Positions 14,471 through 15,285 of a DNA stretch of 15,285 bases are shown here, piece after piece. The translations under genes were made by a program, and so were the position numbers. How positions within the stretch are numbered: position 1 is the stretch's first letter; every line of letters starts with the position of its first letter. The notes below the pieces were generated by a model. The model was not told where the DNA came from. It made no database searches and saw only the letters and a program-made list of their open reading frames with translations. This DNA comes from Pseudobdellovibrionaceae bacterium. Lineage in GTDB: Bacteria > Bdellovibrionota > Bdellovibrionia > Bdellovibrionales > JAMPXM01. The stretch covers positions 1-15,285 of the forward strand of contig CAJYIL010000395.1 of NCBI GenBank assembly GCA_913774795.1, in the 5' to 3' direction.

Positions 14471-15285
14471 ATGGCGTACTTTTATCAAAACGGCGAACTT
14501 CGCCTAGGCACTCTCGAAAAATCTCTATCGGTTGCTTCGTTGATGCAAAACTACGAGCGACCGACTTACCTTTACGATGTCGACGACATTCACATGCGTT
14601 TTCAGAAATACGAGAGCGCATTTGCCGGCTTGAACCACACCATTCATTACGCGATGAAGGCCAACAGTCATCCCTTCATCCTCAAAAGACTGGCGAGTTG
14701 GGGTGCTGGCACAGACACGGTCAGCGCCGGGGAGATTAAAAAGGCACTGGCGGCCGGCTTTGCGGCTGACAAGATCATTTTTAGCGGAGTCGCAAAAACT
14801 CGCCGCGAGATCGAGTTTGCGGTCGAAAATAAGATTAAACAAATCAACGTTGAGTCGCCTGCGGAGCTAGCGAGAATTATCGAGATCGCAAAAGAGAAAA
14901 AGACGAAAACGAATGTCGCATTTCGTTTGAATCCCGACGTGAACCCGAAGACTCATCCGTACATCACGACCGGTTTTCGCGAGAACAAATTCGGGATGGA
15001 CGAAAGCTTTTTACCTGCACTCATCGAACTTTTAAAAGCAAATGCAGAGCACGTTCACTTACGTGGCCTGACGATGCATATCGGCTCCCTCCTCTTCGAT
15101 CTCGACGTTCTCGTCGAAGCGATGGAGAAAACGCTCGCCGTTCATCACACGCTCACACAAGAAGGCTTTACGCTCGATCGCTTCGATGTCGGTGGAGGTC
15201 TCGGAATTAAGTACGAAACCGGAGATGCGACGCAAGAACTCGCGATGCTCGAAACCTACGGCGCTCGCCTGAAAGAAACCGTGGC
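14471..15285 (+). CDS. lysA: Diaminopimelate decarboxylase, 3' end cut off by the window
   Basis: The first 271 residues of a PLP-dependent group III decarboxylase are present; the family is usually ~410-450 residues, so the C-terminal beta domain is missing. The PLP-binding lysine is K63 in YAMKAN. HIGS (203-206) and GGGLG (241-245) are the phosphate-binding and substrate-side motifs, and ENKFGM (171-176) fits the family. It converts meso-diaminopimelate to lysine, the last step of the pathway whose first step is the upstream lysC. DAP decarboxylase is favoured over ornithine/arginine decarboxylases by the HIGS/GGGLG motifs and the lysC neighbour. The residue after HIGS is Leu where Gln is common. 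The start ATG lies 20 bases after the lysC stop without an obvious ribosome site, so it may depend on translation through lysC. Confidence 0.93.
   Translation, partial: MAYFYQNGELRLGTLEKSLSVASLMQNYERPTYLYDVDDIHMRFQKYESAFAGLNHTIHYAMKANSHPFILKRLASWGAGTDTVSAGEIKKALAAGFAADKIIFSGVAKTRREIEFAVENKIKQINVESPAELARIIEIAKEKKTKTNVAFRLNPDVNPKTHPYITTGFRENKFGMDESFLPALIELLKANAEHVHLRGLTMHIGSLLFDLDVLVEAMEKTLAVHHTLTQEGFTLDRFDVGGGLGIKYETGDATQELAMLETYGARLKETV

Noticed and set aside
13986..14621. Minus-strand open frame of 211 codons spanning lysC and lysA
   Set aside because: It is antisense to two clear lysine-pathway genes; the translation has no domain-like pattern.

Overview
This is a gene-dense stretch of a Gram-negative bacterial chromosome. 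It has periplasmic signal peptides, a lipobox protein and a TesA/YbbAP set. By eye the G+C content is moderate, in the low-to-mid 50s percent; I did not count it. Gene content and style suggest a Bdellovibrionota/deltaproteobacterium-like organism: a lysC-lysA pair, a bacterial deoxyhypusine-synthase-like gene, many secreted proteins of unknown family, and frequent GTGA stop/start overlaps. That placement is inference only. There is no sign of phage, insertion sequence, CRISPR, tRNA or rRNA, and no gene-free stretch longer than about 140 bases.

Layout. (1) 1-3251, minus strand: tesA, an ABC ATPase (ybbA-like) and a large permease (ybbP-like, running off the left edge), joined by two GTGA overlaps. 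They look like one translationally coupled unit for envelope lipid or hydrophobic-compound handling. (2) 3372-5752, plus strand: a membrane fatty-acid desaturase with a long charged C-terminal extension, overlapping by ATGA a membrane-anchored protein of unknown family. (3) 5749-6492, minus strand: a small nucleotidyltransferase that overlaps the previous gene tail-to-tail by 4 bases. (4) 6615-7661, plus strand: a deoxyhypusine-synthase-like enzyme that keeps the catalytic lysine but has altered substrate residues. It is followed by a degenerate hexamer repeat and a good intrinsic terminator. (5) 7789-10230, minus strand: a lipoprotein, a protein resembling an alpha/beta hydrolase with a missing serine, and a DUF6151/GFA-like cysteine protein. 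(6) 10345-10911, minus strand: a secreted one-cysteine MsrB. (7) 11052-13127, plus strand: a secreted protein that is mostly coiled coil, with a cysteine pair near the middle of the coil. (8) 13224 to the right edge, plus strand: aspartokinase (lysC, with a strong in-frame internal start for a regulatory beta subunit) and diaminopimelate decarboxylase (lysA, cut by the edge), the first and last steps of lysine/DAP synthesis.

Most of the window is ordinary chromosomal coding sequence and I do not see a clear new multi-gene system. The observations most worth checking are the altered active site of the deoxyhypusine-synthase-like protein, the serine-less hydrolase-like protein in its three-gene cluster, the coiled-coil protein with its central cysteine pair, and the internal lysC start.
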